Shown: positions 52,316 through 60,960 of the stretch, piece by piece
Position numbering within the stretch: position 1 is the stretch's first letter
Layout: the number at the start of each line of letters is the position of its first letter
Assembly: GCF_000686845.1 (NCBI RefSeq)
Contig: NZ_JMLS01000017.1
Coordinates: 124,001 to 188,000 of the forward strand
Length of the DNA stretch: 64,000 nt
Origin: Paenibacillus sp. UNC451MF
GTDB lineage: Bacteria > Bacillota > Bacilli > Paenibacillales > NBRC-103111
Reading direction: 5' to 3'
The notes under the pieces: model-generated
The model's input: only the letters and a program-made list of their open reading frames with translations
Told to the model about the DNA's origin: nothing
The model's database searches: none
Translations under genes and position numbers: made by a program

Positions 52316-52475
52316 AATAAAAAAGCACAAGATTCAGCTGTGCAAGTAAAAGGTTATAGACCCTAGTATGAAAGGGGGAGTAGGCTTTAGACTGATTAGA
52401 AGCAGAAGATTCCGGAGGAATACTGCACCGCATTCTATTCAAGCCAATTGGCACTGAAAAGGAGGAAATTATCTT

Positions 52476-54137
52476 ATGTCTAGGTTCTTTGCTATTCTTA
52501 AGGTACAAATGAAGTGTCTCGCATTAACCGGATTGCTCTTAACCAGCCTCTCACCGTTTACAGTCGGTCAGGTTCAAGCCGCCGATCCTATGGTGGTTGA
52601 CAGTTTCAGTGGTCCTGTTACTCAGAATGAAATAAATTCGTTTAAATCCTACATCTTAAGCCTTCAGCCTGTCGTTTGGCCCAATACCGAATCCATGCAA
52701 AACGAATATGCCCAAGGGAAAAGTGGCGAAAGCATTAAAGCTATGGGGCTTATGTATGAAATGACAGGTGATACGGCTATTCTTGATCGTATGATCTACT
52801 TCTGCGGGGTCCTTCTCTCCCAGCGTAACGATATATTGCCGGCTCCATACGGCCAACGGACCGTATGGACTAATACTATTGCTCCCGTATGGCCGGGCAA
52901 CAGTACTGGAACCGCGTCCGCAGATTCAGCCAACGGCGACCCGGTCGGTCATCTTGCCAACTGCGCCAGGTTAATCCTTTCAACTCCATCGATTTGGAAT
53001 ACGACGGTTCCGGACGGCAACCCTTATGGTCACGGTGTGACCTATAAACAACGTGCAACCAAATTTTTAACTGAAGCCGATTTTGTAGTCAGCCAGTTCA
53101 TTTTTCCAAAGCTGCTTAATTTATCGAACGGCAATAAGTACTACTTTTCATCGCAATCCCCTTACATGACCAATGGGGCAATGCCTTGGAACCAGCAAAT
53201 GATGATTTCGTTCGGCTTGCAAAATCTTGCCGTTGCTCATGAACTTCTGGGAGATAATCCGACGCTTGTATCCCAATATGACAGCATTGTACAGGCGAAT
53301 GTGAATTGGTTTTTTGCCAACAATTCTGCCAAACAGGTTTATACGAACAGTGCCGGTAATACCACTTACAATTGGGGTTATAACCCTACGCTTCTGAGCG
53401 GGGAGGATAACAGTCACGGGAGTCTGGACGTAGCAGGTTTCTATCGCCAATTTTTAAGCGGCCGTTACGGCATAACGGCTGCGCAGCTGAAGCCTCTTGC
53501 CAACATGTATGCAGACATTATGATGAGGGGGCCAAACGATTTTGCGGGTAAAGTTGACGGAACGGATGGCTCAGGGAACAGTGCACCTACGACGTATGCC
53601 CGGAGCGGATACTTATTCTTGACGGCGCTTCGTCCGGATGTATACAACGCGTTAACCAACGCGGATTCGTCGAGAGCTGGCACAAGCATGGATATATTCT
53701 CCCGATTGATGTGGGCAAAAAACAAGAGGTACCAAAATGGCGGGAACCTTGCCTCGGGTAAGACCTACAGTGCCTCCTCGACTTGGAGCTCGTCGTACGA
53801 CGCTAATAAAGCGTTCGACGGTGACGCTGCAAGCCGTTGGTCGGCGTCAAGCGGCTCTGTGAGTAACCAATGGATCCGTGTTGATTTAGGCACCGCGAAA
53901 AATTTTAATCAGGTGTTCGTTAAGGAAATCACCTACAATAGGATTACGTCCTACAAGCTGCAATACTCTAATGACGGAACGACATTTACGGATATTGCTG
54001 GTACGTCGGGAACAACGATCGGTGCAGGCAAGTCGATAGATTTTAGTAATATTAGCGCCCGATATTTGCGGCTTTACATCAACTCTGCCAGTCAGGAGCC
54101 GACCGTTAACGAGATAGAGGTATACGAATCAAATTGA
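52476..54137 (+). CDS. Secreted discoidin (F5/8 type C)-domain protein with helical N-terminal domain
   Basis: A 553-residue protein with a signal peptide (about 1-35, cleavage near VQA-AD). Residues about 45-405 are helical and rich in aromatic residues (MGLMYEMTGDTAILDRMIYFCGVLL, FGLQNLAVAHELLG), like an alpha/alpha-toroid of polysaccharide lyases or hydrolases; HLANCARLIL and DNSHGSLDVAGFYRQFL may hold catalytic residues. Residues about 420-553 form an F5/8 type C/CBM32-like domain (GNLASGKTYSASSTWSSSYDANKAFDGDAASRWSA). It probably degrades or binds a polysaccharide outside the cell. The exact enzyme family is not recognised. Confidence 0.75.
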   Translation: MSRFFAILKVQMKCLALTGLLLTSLSPFTVGQVQAADPMVVDSFSGPVTQNEINSFKSYILSLQPVVWPNTESMQNEYAQGKSGESIKAMGLMYEMTGDTAILDRMIYFCGVLLSQRNDILPAPYGQRTVWTNTIAPVWPGNSTGTASADSANGDPVGHLANCARLILSTPSIWNTTVPDGNPYGHGVTYKQRATKFLTEADFVVSQFIFPKLLNLSNGNKYYFSSQSPYMTNGAMPWNQQMMISFGLQNLAVAHELLGDNPTLVSQYDSIVQANVNWFFANNSAKQVYTNSAGNTTYNWGYNPTLLSGEDNSHGSLDVAGFYRQFLSGRYGITAAQLKPLANMYADIMMRGPNDFAGKVDGTDGSGNSAPTTYARSGYLFLTALRPDVYNALTNADSSRAGTSMDIFSRLMWAKNKRYQNGGNLASGKTYSASSTWSSSYDANKAFDGDAASRWSASSGSVSNQWIRVDLGTAKNFNQVFVKEITYNRITSYKLQYSNDGTTFTDIAGTSGTTIGAGKSIDFSNISARYLRLYINSASQEPTVNEIEVYESN

Positions 54138-54146
54138 ATCAGGTAA

Positions 54147-54449
54147 TTAAAGTAAACTCGAACTAGATAGTATTCCATTTAAATCATAGTGTACCTGCCA
54201 TCTTGTTTCTAAGGATCGGCAGGTATTTTTATATTGAACATTTGCTATTTGATCGAACTCTTCAGTTAACTGCACAAGCTGATTGTGTGGAAAAAGTGAG
54301 TTATATACAAAAATACCTTGGAAAAAGACATTCCCTTTTTGAGTGAGTGTTATAAAATAAAAATAGGATCGGCAATGGGGACAGGCACAATTTAGTGTGG
54401 AACCTACTACCTTGGTGGAACTTTGCATGTCCAGCTTACTTATTGGCAT
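54147..54449 (-). CDS. Doubtful small Cys-rich protein
   Basis: A 100-residue frame. It has a CACPHC motif near residues 22-27, like a zinc ribbon, and a possible AAAGGAC ribosome binding site upstream. Against it, the terminator of the discoidin gene lies inside its 3' part, and no family was recognised. It may be chance. Confidence 0.25.
   Translation of the reverse strand: MPISKLDMQSSTKVVGSTLNCACPHCRSYFYFITLTQKGNVFFQGIFVYNSLFPHNQLVQLTEEFDQIANVQYKNTCRSLETRWQVHYDLNGILSSSSLL
54192..54230 (+). terminator. Terminator of the discoidin gene
   Basis: TACCTGCC (54192-54199) pairs with GGCAGGTA (54218-54225), followed by TTTTTAT. Confidence 0.75.
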
Positions 54450-54490
54450 TTAGTTCGTCCTTTCAAGTGCTCGGTGATAGTATACTAAAA

Positions 54491-54504
54491 TGAAGACGCT
54501 TGCA
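54491..54504 (+). promoter_or_regulatory. cre-like box upstream of the GH97 gene
   Basis: TGAAGACGCTTGCA matches 13 of 14 positions of the cre consensus. It lies 72 bases before the GH97 start codon. A closely related sequence lies at the start of the permease gene at 59023. Confidence 0.6.
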
Positions 54505-54575
54505 AAAGTAAGGGATGTATGTGAGTAGATTTAATTTTGAGGAAATCTTTATTCTACTTTTAGGAGGCAAACTAC

Positions 54576-56495
54576 ATGCAAACTGGACCGAAATCGACGA
54601 TTGAATTGAATGAGGAAGAGAAGCCATCAAGAAGAACACAACGGGTACTACCGTTGAACGAGGTTGAGGTAGTCAGTCCAGACGGCAGAGTGAAGTTCAT
54701 CGTGGGCTCCAATCCGGAGCGGATAAGCTTCAAAGTGACACTAGATGACACCATCGTCATTGAACCATCCGCATTACACATGATAGTAGACGGTTACCAT
54801 CTATCTTCGGGTGTCATTTTGGGTGGACTCGAAACGTACAACATAGACGAAACCTATGCGTGGCACGGCGCCCATAGCACAGCAACCAATCAATGCAATG
54901 GCGTGAAGATGCAGCTTACCCATGATCTAAGCATGACTTCTTATATTTTGGAAATCCGGGTATTTAATGATGGCGTAGCCTATCGTCATGTCGTTGCAGG
55001 TGAGGAAGAGGATGTTCGCGTACCGGACGAAGCTTCCGAGTTCATCCTTCCAGCGGGTTCTACGGTCTGGTTCCACGGGCTAGAAGGACACTACGAAGCT
55101 GAATATGCCAAGGAGGAAGTGTCCAATACCCTATCGGGTCAGTGGAGCGGCCCTCCATTGACCTTCCAGCTGCCGGATAATAAGGGGTATGGTGCAATAA
55201 CTGAAGCCAATCTGGTGAATTATAGCGGAATGGCCTTGGAAAGTGACGGAAGGCGTGGTTGGGTTATTGGTCTTGCTCATCGTCATCCGATAAATTATCC
55301 GTATGAGCTTCGATATGGACGTGAAGAGGCGAAACGTCTGGCTACGCCAGCTTCGGTTAACGGCACTGTGACCACGCCTTGGCGCGTGGTGTTGGTGGCT
55401 CGTGACTTAAACATGCTTGTGAACTGCGATATTGTGCACAATCTATGTCCTCAGGCGGACACGCGACTGTTCCCTCAACAGGTGAAAACGCCTTGGGTGG
55501 AGCCAGGCCTCGCCGTATGGGATTACCTGGACAGGAATTACGAGCCAAGGGAGGGTATCAGTCCTTTGGATCTGATGAAACGCTTCTCCCTAATGGCTAA
55601 TGAGATTGGTGCCAAATATCACATTCTGGAGGGCTTCGCCTACCGCTGGTCTGACGAAGAAATCCGGGAGTTTGTGGATTACTCGAATGCTCTAGGCGTA
55701 AGAGTCATGTTCTGGAGGCACAGCAATCAGTTACGGACTGAGGAGAGCCGAGAACAGTTTTTCTCACGGCTGCATCGACTGGGTGTGAGCGGTGCCAAGA
55801 TCGACTTCTTTGACCATGAGGCCAAGGAAAATATTGATCTTTACGAGGAGCTGCTCAGATTGGCTGCGGAGTACGAGCTTGTGCTCAACTTCCATGGCTC
55901 CAACAAGCCAACAGGCCGCATCCGAACTTGGCCGAATGCCATGATCTATGAAGGAATCCGAGGTATGGAATCAAGCGGGTTGATGAAGCGGGCACGTCAC
56001 GAGACGATTCTGCCTTTCACTCGCTATTTGGCTGGACCAGCGGATTACACAACGATGATCTTCACGGAACGGAGAAGGGATTCAACTTGGGCGCACCAGA
56101 TCGCATGCCTTGCGACATTCCACAGTCCGATGCTGACGATCGCTGCGCATCCGCAGAGTGTTCTGGATAATCCAGCTGTGGAAGTTATCAAAAGCATTCA
56201 GGCTGTATGGGATGAGACTATAGTGCTGCCGGAGTCGAGGATTGGGGAGCTGACGATCTTCGCAAGGCGGAGCGGCGAGAAATGGATATTAGCGGTCATG
56301 AGTGCCAGTCCTGCCCCAAAAATCCAAGTGCCTTTATCCTTCCTTGGTGAGGGGGCATATAAGGCAGTCTTCGTGCATGACAATATGGAAAATGATGGAG
56401 CCGTTGTCGTTGAGAATAGCACTTCAGAGCGAACCGAAACGTTGACAATTGAACTGAACAGCGGCGGCGGATTTGTCGGCCTGTTCACAAAGTAA
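54576..56495 (+). CDS. Glycoside hydrolase family 97 protein
   Basis: A 639-residue protein with the three-part GH97 layout: an N-terminal beta-sandwich (about 25-275), a TIM barrel (about 290-550) and a C-terminal beta domain (about 560-639). In the barrel, GAKIDFFDHEAKENIDLYEELLRLAAEYELVLNFHGSNKPTG carries an Asp where retaining GH97 members have their nucleophile, so it may be of the alpha-galactosidase-like type and not the inverting alpha-glucosidase type. No signal peptide: it should act on imported sugars. GGAGG lies 8 nt before the ATG. Confidence 0.9.
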   Translation: MQTGPKSTIELNEEEKPSRRTQRVLPLNEVEVVSPDGRVKFIVGSNPERISFKVTLDDTIVIEPSALHMIVDGYHLSSGVILGGLETYNIDETYAWHGAHSTATNQCNGVKMQLTHDLSMTSYILEIRVFNDGVAYRHVVAGEEEDVRVPDEASEFILPAGSTVWFHGLEGHYEAEYAKEEVSNTLSGQWSGPPLTFQLPDNKGYGAITEANLVNYSGMALESDGRRGWVIGLAHRHPINYPYELRYGREEAKRLATPASVNGTVTTPWRVVLVARDLNMLVNCDIVHNLCPQADTRLFPQQVKTPWVEPGLAVWDYLDRNYEPREGISPLDLMKRFSLMANEIGAKYHILEGFAYRWSDEEIREFVDYSNALGVRVMFWRHSNQLRTEESREQFFSRLHRLGVSGAKIDFFDHEAKENIDLYEELLRLAAEYELVLNFHGSNKPTGRIRTWPNAMIYEGIRGMESSGLMKRARHETILPFTRYLAGPADYTTMIFTERRRDSTWAHQIACLATFHSPMLTIAAHPQSVLDNPAVEVIKSIQAVWDETIVLPESRIGELTIFARRSGEKWILAVMSASPAPKIQVPLSFLGEGAYKAVFVHDNMENDGAVVVENSTSERTETLTIELNSGGGFVGLFTK

Positions 56496-56508
56496 CAGCT
56501 ATAATAAC

Positions 56509-56551
56509 ATCAAGCCTTAGCCTAACCTCCATGGTTTGACTAAGGCTTGAT
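56509..56551 (+). terminator. Hairpin after the GH97 gene
   Basis: A perfect 12-base stem ATCAAGCCTTAG (56509-56520) / CTAAGGCTTGAT (56540-56551). The following CTGTTTC is a weak U-tract. Confidence 0.6.
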
Positions 56552-56606
56552 CTGTTTCAGTAGCTCGTTTCCGGATACATTACTTTCACCGGATAGGAGA
56601 ATGATC

Positions 56607-58880
56607 ATGACAAAGAAAAGTTACTTTTTAAAATTGCTGGCTTTCAATATTGCCCTCGTCATCATTTCTGTATCTTTTCTCGGTTACATAGCATATTGGA
56701 AAACATCCGGGGTATTAAATGAGAGGATCCACACTGTTAATACAGAGATGTTGATCCAAACACAGCTTCAATTAGAAAACTCGCTTCAATCCATAGAATC
56801 CGCCATCGTACAATTGTCATTATCGCCGATCTTCACAAAAATTTTGGAAGATGATTTAAATATCATAAGCTATGATAATTATTTAAAGGTCAGAAACATG
56901 GTGCTTGAAATCAGCTCCTTGTACTTACATGACTCCATTATTAATAATATCGAAATCATTAATTTGGAAAAAGGCTGGGTTTTACGCAATGGCGGAGTCC
57001 TTGCTATTACCGAGGTATATAATGACGAAGAAATCGAGAAGTTTAGGCAGTCCGGCACCGGGTCATCATGGAGCAAGTTGAATGCCGACTACTTTCAATA
57101 TACGTTAAAGGTTCCTTTTGCAAGCTTTCAACAGTTTCAAGGTATTATTCGAACGAAGCTGTCCAGTCACGAAATTAATCAAGAGCTGATGGCAAATAAA
57201 GAGCTGGGCGAAATCACGTTGATCGACGCTAATGGCCAGATGATTCGAAGCTTTACGCAATATAAGCTGAGAGACGACAATGTTAACGAAATCGTTGACC
57301 AAATTCACTCAAGAACTAGTCAGGCTCCACAAGGAACGTTCCTCGCCAAGCTCGGCGACGCCGACTATTCGATAATTTACATGCAGTCCGCCAAATATAA
57401 GTGGACGTATGTATCTGTCGTTTCTACCTTAGAGGCCAGACGAGACTCGCGATTTATCGGCTTATTTATTTTCATTACGGGCATTTTCGTGGTAAGCGTG
57501 TTTTTTGTTCTTTCTTTATTCGGTACGAGAAGGCTGTATTCACCGATCAAACGGTTATACCAGCTGGTTTCGTTGTACTCCAACGAGAAGTCTCCATTGC
57601 AGAGCAATGAACTGGACTTTATGAATAACAAGCTGCTTCTATTTTTTCAGGATAGTAAGAAGCTTCAAGGGCAGCTGGAAATTCAGACGCAGCAGCTGAA
57701 CGATTTTTTTGCCTTTAAGCTGTTCCAAGGGGAAGTCAAGCAGCGAGAGATTGATAAGAATTGGAGCAATCAAGTTCATTGGTGCCAATTTGGAGTGCTT
57801 ACTGTACAAATCGATACCATAGAGGGGACCGTATACAAGGATTCCGATAAAGATCTTTTGCTATTTGCGGTCAAAAATATGGGGACTGAAATCGCAGGGG
57901 AATTACTTGTGCTGAATCCCGTCATTATGCATAATATAGCCGTCGTTTTAATGGGTGTAAATCATCGCAGCGCTGGGGCATTCAAGGAAGAAATATATTT
58001 GCTATCGCGCTCTATTCAGCAAGCTATTAAGCAATATTTGCGGCTGCAAATCAGCATCGGGATCAGTGCACCATTCACCAAATTAGTACAGGCCGGAGTA
58101 GCTTTCCACGAAGCAGCCGATGCGCTCAAATCGCGGATTACCCATGGCCGTGAGGCGATATTATTTGCCTCTGAAGTCGATGTAGCCGATGCGGTGAAGG
58201 TGAAGTATCCGACACATATTGTGAAAGAATTAACCGATGCCGTCAAATTTGGTGATACCGACCAGTCCAAGCGTTCTCTAAATTCCTTTACCAAGGAAAT
58301 ATTTTCTGGTCAGTACGATTATCGGAATTGCTCCATGTTTGTCTTCCTATTGCTTATGGATTTGATTAAAATTTCTAATCACTCAGATGAAAGATTTCTC
58401 AAATTATTCAGGGAAAAGCCGATCTTTGACCAACTGGATTTATTGCTGCAAACGTCTGCTCAGGAAACGGAAGAGTGGATTCATAGTCAGGTTGTAGAGC
58501 CGATTATCGAAGAAATTCTTGCAAGGAACGAGACCCAACAAAGGAATATAACGAAAATGCTGATACAGTACATACAGGACGAGTATGATACGGAATTGAC
58601 TCTAGAAGGCTGCGCATCCCGTCTTCACTACAATCCCAATTATTTGGGGCAAATCTTCAAAAGAGAAACAGGGAGCACCTTCAGTGATTACCTGTCTCAA
58701 TACCGGCTGATCCTTTCAAAGAAGTTGCTCGTTGAAACCAATGATCAAGTACAAGAAATTGCGGAGAAGCTCCGCTTTAGCAATTCACAGAATTTTATTC
58801 GTTATTTTCGCAAAATGGAAGGGATGACGCCGAAACAGTATAGGGATTATGAAGCAAAACGCGGATCTTTGTCCCGATAA
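56607..58880 (+). CDS. Membrane-bound AraC-type sensor regulator
   Basis: A 757-residue protein with two TM helices (about 8-30 and 287-310) and an extracellular sensing domain of about 250 residues between them, probably a Cache-like fold. A cytoplasmic linker (about 310-640) follows, and a C-terminal double HTH (about 655-750; LTLEGCASRLHYNPNYLGQIFKRETGSTFSDYL and VQEIAEKLRFSNSQNFIRYFRKMEGMTPKQYR). Such one-component sensors are common in Paenibacillus beside LplB/YtcP importers. The ATG at 56607 has AGGAG at a fitting distance. It probably activates the importer operon that follows. Confidence 0.9.
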   Translation: MTKKSYFLKLLAFNIALVIISVSFLGYIAYWKTSGVLNERIHTVNTEMLIQTQLQLENSLQSIESAIVQLSLSPIFTKILEDDLNIISYDNYLKVRNMVLEISSLYLHDSIINNIEIINLEKGWVLRNGGVLAITEVYNDEEIEKFRQSGTGSSWSKLNADYFQYTLKVPFASFQQFQGIIRTKLSSHEINQELMANKELGEITLIDANGQMIRSFTQYKLRDDNVNEIVDQIHSRTSQAPQGTFLAKLGDADYSIIYMQSAKYKWTYVSVVSTLEARRDSRFIGLFIFITGIFVVSVFFVLSLFGTRRLYSPIKRLYQLVSLYSNEKSPLQSNELDFMNNKLLLFFQDSKKLQGQLEIQTQQLNDFFAFKLFQGEVKQREIDKNWSNQVHWCQFGVLTVQIDTIEGTVYKDSDKDLLLFAVKNMGTEIAGELLVLNPVIMHNIAVVLMGVNHRSAGAFKEEIYLLSRSIQQAIKQYLRLQISIGISAPFTKLVQAGVAFHEAADALKSRITHGREAILFASEVDVADAVKVKYPTHIVKELTDAVKFGDTDQSKRSLNSFTKEIFSGQYDYRNCSMFVFLLLMDLIKISNHSDERFLKLFREKPIFDQLDLLLQTSAQETEEWIHSQVVEPIIEEILARNETQQRNITKMLIQYIQDEYDTELTLEGCASRLHYNPNYLGQIFKRETGSTFSDYLSQYRLILSKKLLVETNDQVQEIAEKLRFSNSQNFIRYFRKMEGMTPKQYRDYEAKRGSLSR

Positions 58881-59021
58881 TCCCTAAACCACTACACTGT
58901 GGATTATAGATAACTCTTGTGAACAACGGTGATCACCAAACAACTGCGGGACGGATTATTTACGACTTACAGCCCGGCTTGGTATGTTACGGTTAGAAAC
59001 CGGTCAGAGGGAGGGAATGAA

Positions 59022-59993
59022 ATGAATACGCTTGCAAAAGGGGCTCAGGAAACGCCTTCTACGGCGAGCGTAAGGACGAGCGGTAAAATGGATCGATTCG
59101 TAAAAGAATTGATTAGAGACCGTTGGCTTTACCTTATGCTGCTACCAGGCGTACTGTTTTTTGTTGTGTTTCGCTACTTACCTATGTGGGGGCTAGTCAT
59201 CGCATTTCAAAATTATATGCCGTTTCTGGGGATCATGAAAAGCGAGTGGGTAGGCTTTGCTCATTTCGAGTATTTGTTTACAAGCCCTGATTTCTGGATG
59301 CTGCTGCGCAATACCGTCATTTTGGCCGTCTACAATATATTTTTCTTTTTTCCGCTGCCGATTATCATTGCACTCCTTCTTAACGAGCTTAGACATGAAT
59401 GGTTTAAAAAAATGGTTGTTTCGCTTATCTATGTGCCGCATTTTCTTTCTTGGGTTATTGTGGTCTCTTTCTTTTATATCTTTTTTACGATTAAAGACGG
59501 CATCATAAATGAGCTGATTCAGTCACTCGGCTTTGCTAAGATCCATTTTCTCGATAGTGCAGCCTGGTTCCGAACCGTGGTGACACTGGAAGTAATTTGG
59601 AAAGAAACCGGTTGGGGAACAATCATCTTTATGGCTGCATTGGCAGGTGTAAACCCCCAATTATATGAAGCGGCAAGGATGGATGGAGCGAACCGTCTTC
59701 AGCAGCTTTACCACATCACATTGCCTTCGATTCGAAGCACTATCATTATCCTATTAATTTTACGGTTAGGTTCGTTCTTAGATACTGGCTTCGAGCAAAT
59801 TTTCCTAATGCTCAATGCACTCAATCGTGAGGTCGGTGAAGTGTTCGATACCTATGTATACACAGTGGGAATTCAAGGCGGTCAATTTAGCTTTAGCGCA
59901 GCAGTCGGTATGTTTAAATCGGTGATCGGACTCCTGCTCGTATTAATCACCAATCGGTTAGCTAAGAAGTTTGGTGAGGAAGGCATTTACTAG
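59022..59993 (+). CDS. Carbohydrate ABC transporter permease, LplB-type
   Basis: A 323-residue protein with six TM helices (LYLMLLPGVLFFVVFRYLPMW first) and the EAA loop YEAARMDGANRLQQLYHITLPSI that contacts the ATPase. The ATG at 59022 is chosen because GAGGGAGGG is 6 nt upstream. The sequence TGAATACGCTTGCA, a 13 of 14 cre match, spans the start codon. No ATPase gene is nearby; such importers usually share a common MsmX-type ATPase. It is the first gene of the importer operon. Confidence 0.92.
   Translation: MNTLAKGAQETPSTASVRTSGKMDRFVKELIRDRWLYLMLLPGVLFFVVFRYLPMWGLVIAFQNYMPFLGIMKSEWVGFAHFEYLFTSPDFWMLLRNTVILAVYNIFFFFPLPIIIALLLNELRHEWFKKMVVSLIYVPHFLSWVIVVSFFYIFFTIKDGIINELIQSLGFAKIHFLDSAAWFRTVVTLEVIWKETGWGTIIFMAALAGVNPQLYEAARMDGANRLQQLYHITLPSIRSTIIILLILRLGSFLDTGFEQIFLMLNALNREVGEVFDTYVYTVGIQGGQFSFSAAVGMFKSVIGLLLVLITNRLAKKFGEEGIY
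59023..59036 (+). promoter_or_regulatory. cre-like box at the permease start codon
   Basis: TGAATACGCTTGCA matches 13 of 14 positions of the cre consensus and begins one base into the ATG of the LplB-type gene. Binding here would act as a roadblock. It shares about 20 of 21 bases with the box before the GH97 gene. Confidence 0.5.
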
Positions 59994-60020
59994 TAAGAAA
60001 CGTGGAAAGGAGAGAGGGGA

Positions 60021-60899
60021 ATGCATTTATATCGTTCTTGGGGCAGCCGGCTATTTGACACTCTCAACTATGTTCTTATGTTTCTCATAGCCTCCGTTAC
60101 GGTCATCCCATTCCTGCTTAACGTGACTGGTTCATTCGCTTCTCCGGAAGAGGCATTGCACAAAAACTTTATTCTCATTCCGGAACATTTTTCGTTAGAA
60201 GCATACCGTTATATATTCAGCACGAACATCATCCCCCGCTCGCTGCTCGTCACCATCTTTATTACGATTGCAGGTACAGTGATTAATATCGTACTTACCT
60301 CATTAATGGCCTTCCCATTGGCAACGAAGCGTTTGCGTCTTCGTCGGCCAATCATGCTGATGGTTATCTTCTCCATGCTGTTCAGCGGGGGGATGATTCC
60401 TACTTATTTGGTGATTAAAAGTCTAGGGCTCTTAAATACATATGGGGCGTTGCTGCTTCCGAGTGCCATAAGTGCATTTTATTTGATTATCTTGAAGAAC
60501 TTTTTCATGCAGCTCCCGGATGAGCTTGAGGATTCTGCCCGAATCGATGGCTGCAATGACCTTCAGACATTATTTCGAATCGTGATTCCTTTATCCATGC
60601 CGGCTATTGCGACACTAACGCTCTTTTATGCGGTTGGACATTGGAATACGTTTTTTAACGCCTTGCTGTATATTAATGACTCTGCAAAATTTCCAATTCA
60701 AGTGTGGCTGCGCACCATCGTCATCTTGTCACAAACAGGGATAGGGGATTCTGCGAATTCGTTCGAAGGAGCTATTCCTCCGGGCAAAACGATTCAAATG
60801 AGCGTCATCGTCGTATCCACGCTTCCTATATTGGTTGTTTACCCATTCCTGCAAAAGCATTTTGCCAAAGGCGTGCTGCTTGGGTCGGTTAAAGAGTAG
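60021..60899 (+). CDS. Carbohydrate ABC transporter permease, YtcP-type
   Basis: A 292-residue protein with six TM helices and the EAA loop LEDSARIDGCNDLQTLFRIVIPLSMP. The ending HFAKGVLLGSVKE is typical for YtcP proteins. It pairs with the LplB-type protein 27 bases upstream. AAAGGAGAGAGG precedes the ATG. Confidence 0.93.
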   Translation: MHLYRSWGSRLFDTLNYVLMFLIASVTVIPFLLNVTGSFASPEEALHKNFILIPEHFSLEAYRYIFSTNIIPRSLLVTIFITIAGTVINIVLTSLMAFPLATKRLRLRRPIMLMVIFSMLFSGGMIPTYLVIKSLGLLNTYGALLLPSAISAFYLIILKNFFMQLPDELEDSARIDGCNDLQTLFRIVIPLSMPAIATLTLFYAVGHWNTFFNALLYINDSAKFPIQVWLRTIVILSQTGIGDSANSFEGAIPPGKTIQMSVIVVSTLPILVVYPFLQKHFAKGVLLGSVKE

Positions 60900-60960
60900 G
60901 GTCGATTGCTCTGTGAAGGTTATCAATGCATCATACCAATAAAATGGAGGGTTGATTTTT

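Larger units (their letters stand above)
54138..54575. other. Intergenic region before the GH97 gene
   Basis: A 438-base gap with a terminator (54192-54230), a cre-like box (54491-54504) and a doubtful minus-strand frame of 100 codons (54147-54449). Confidence 0.5.
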
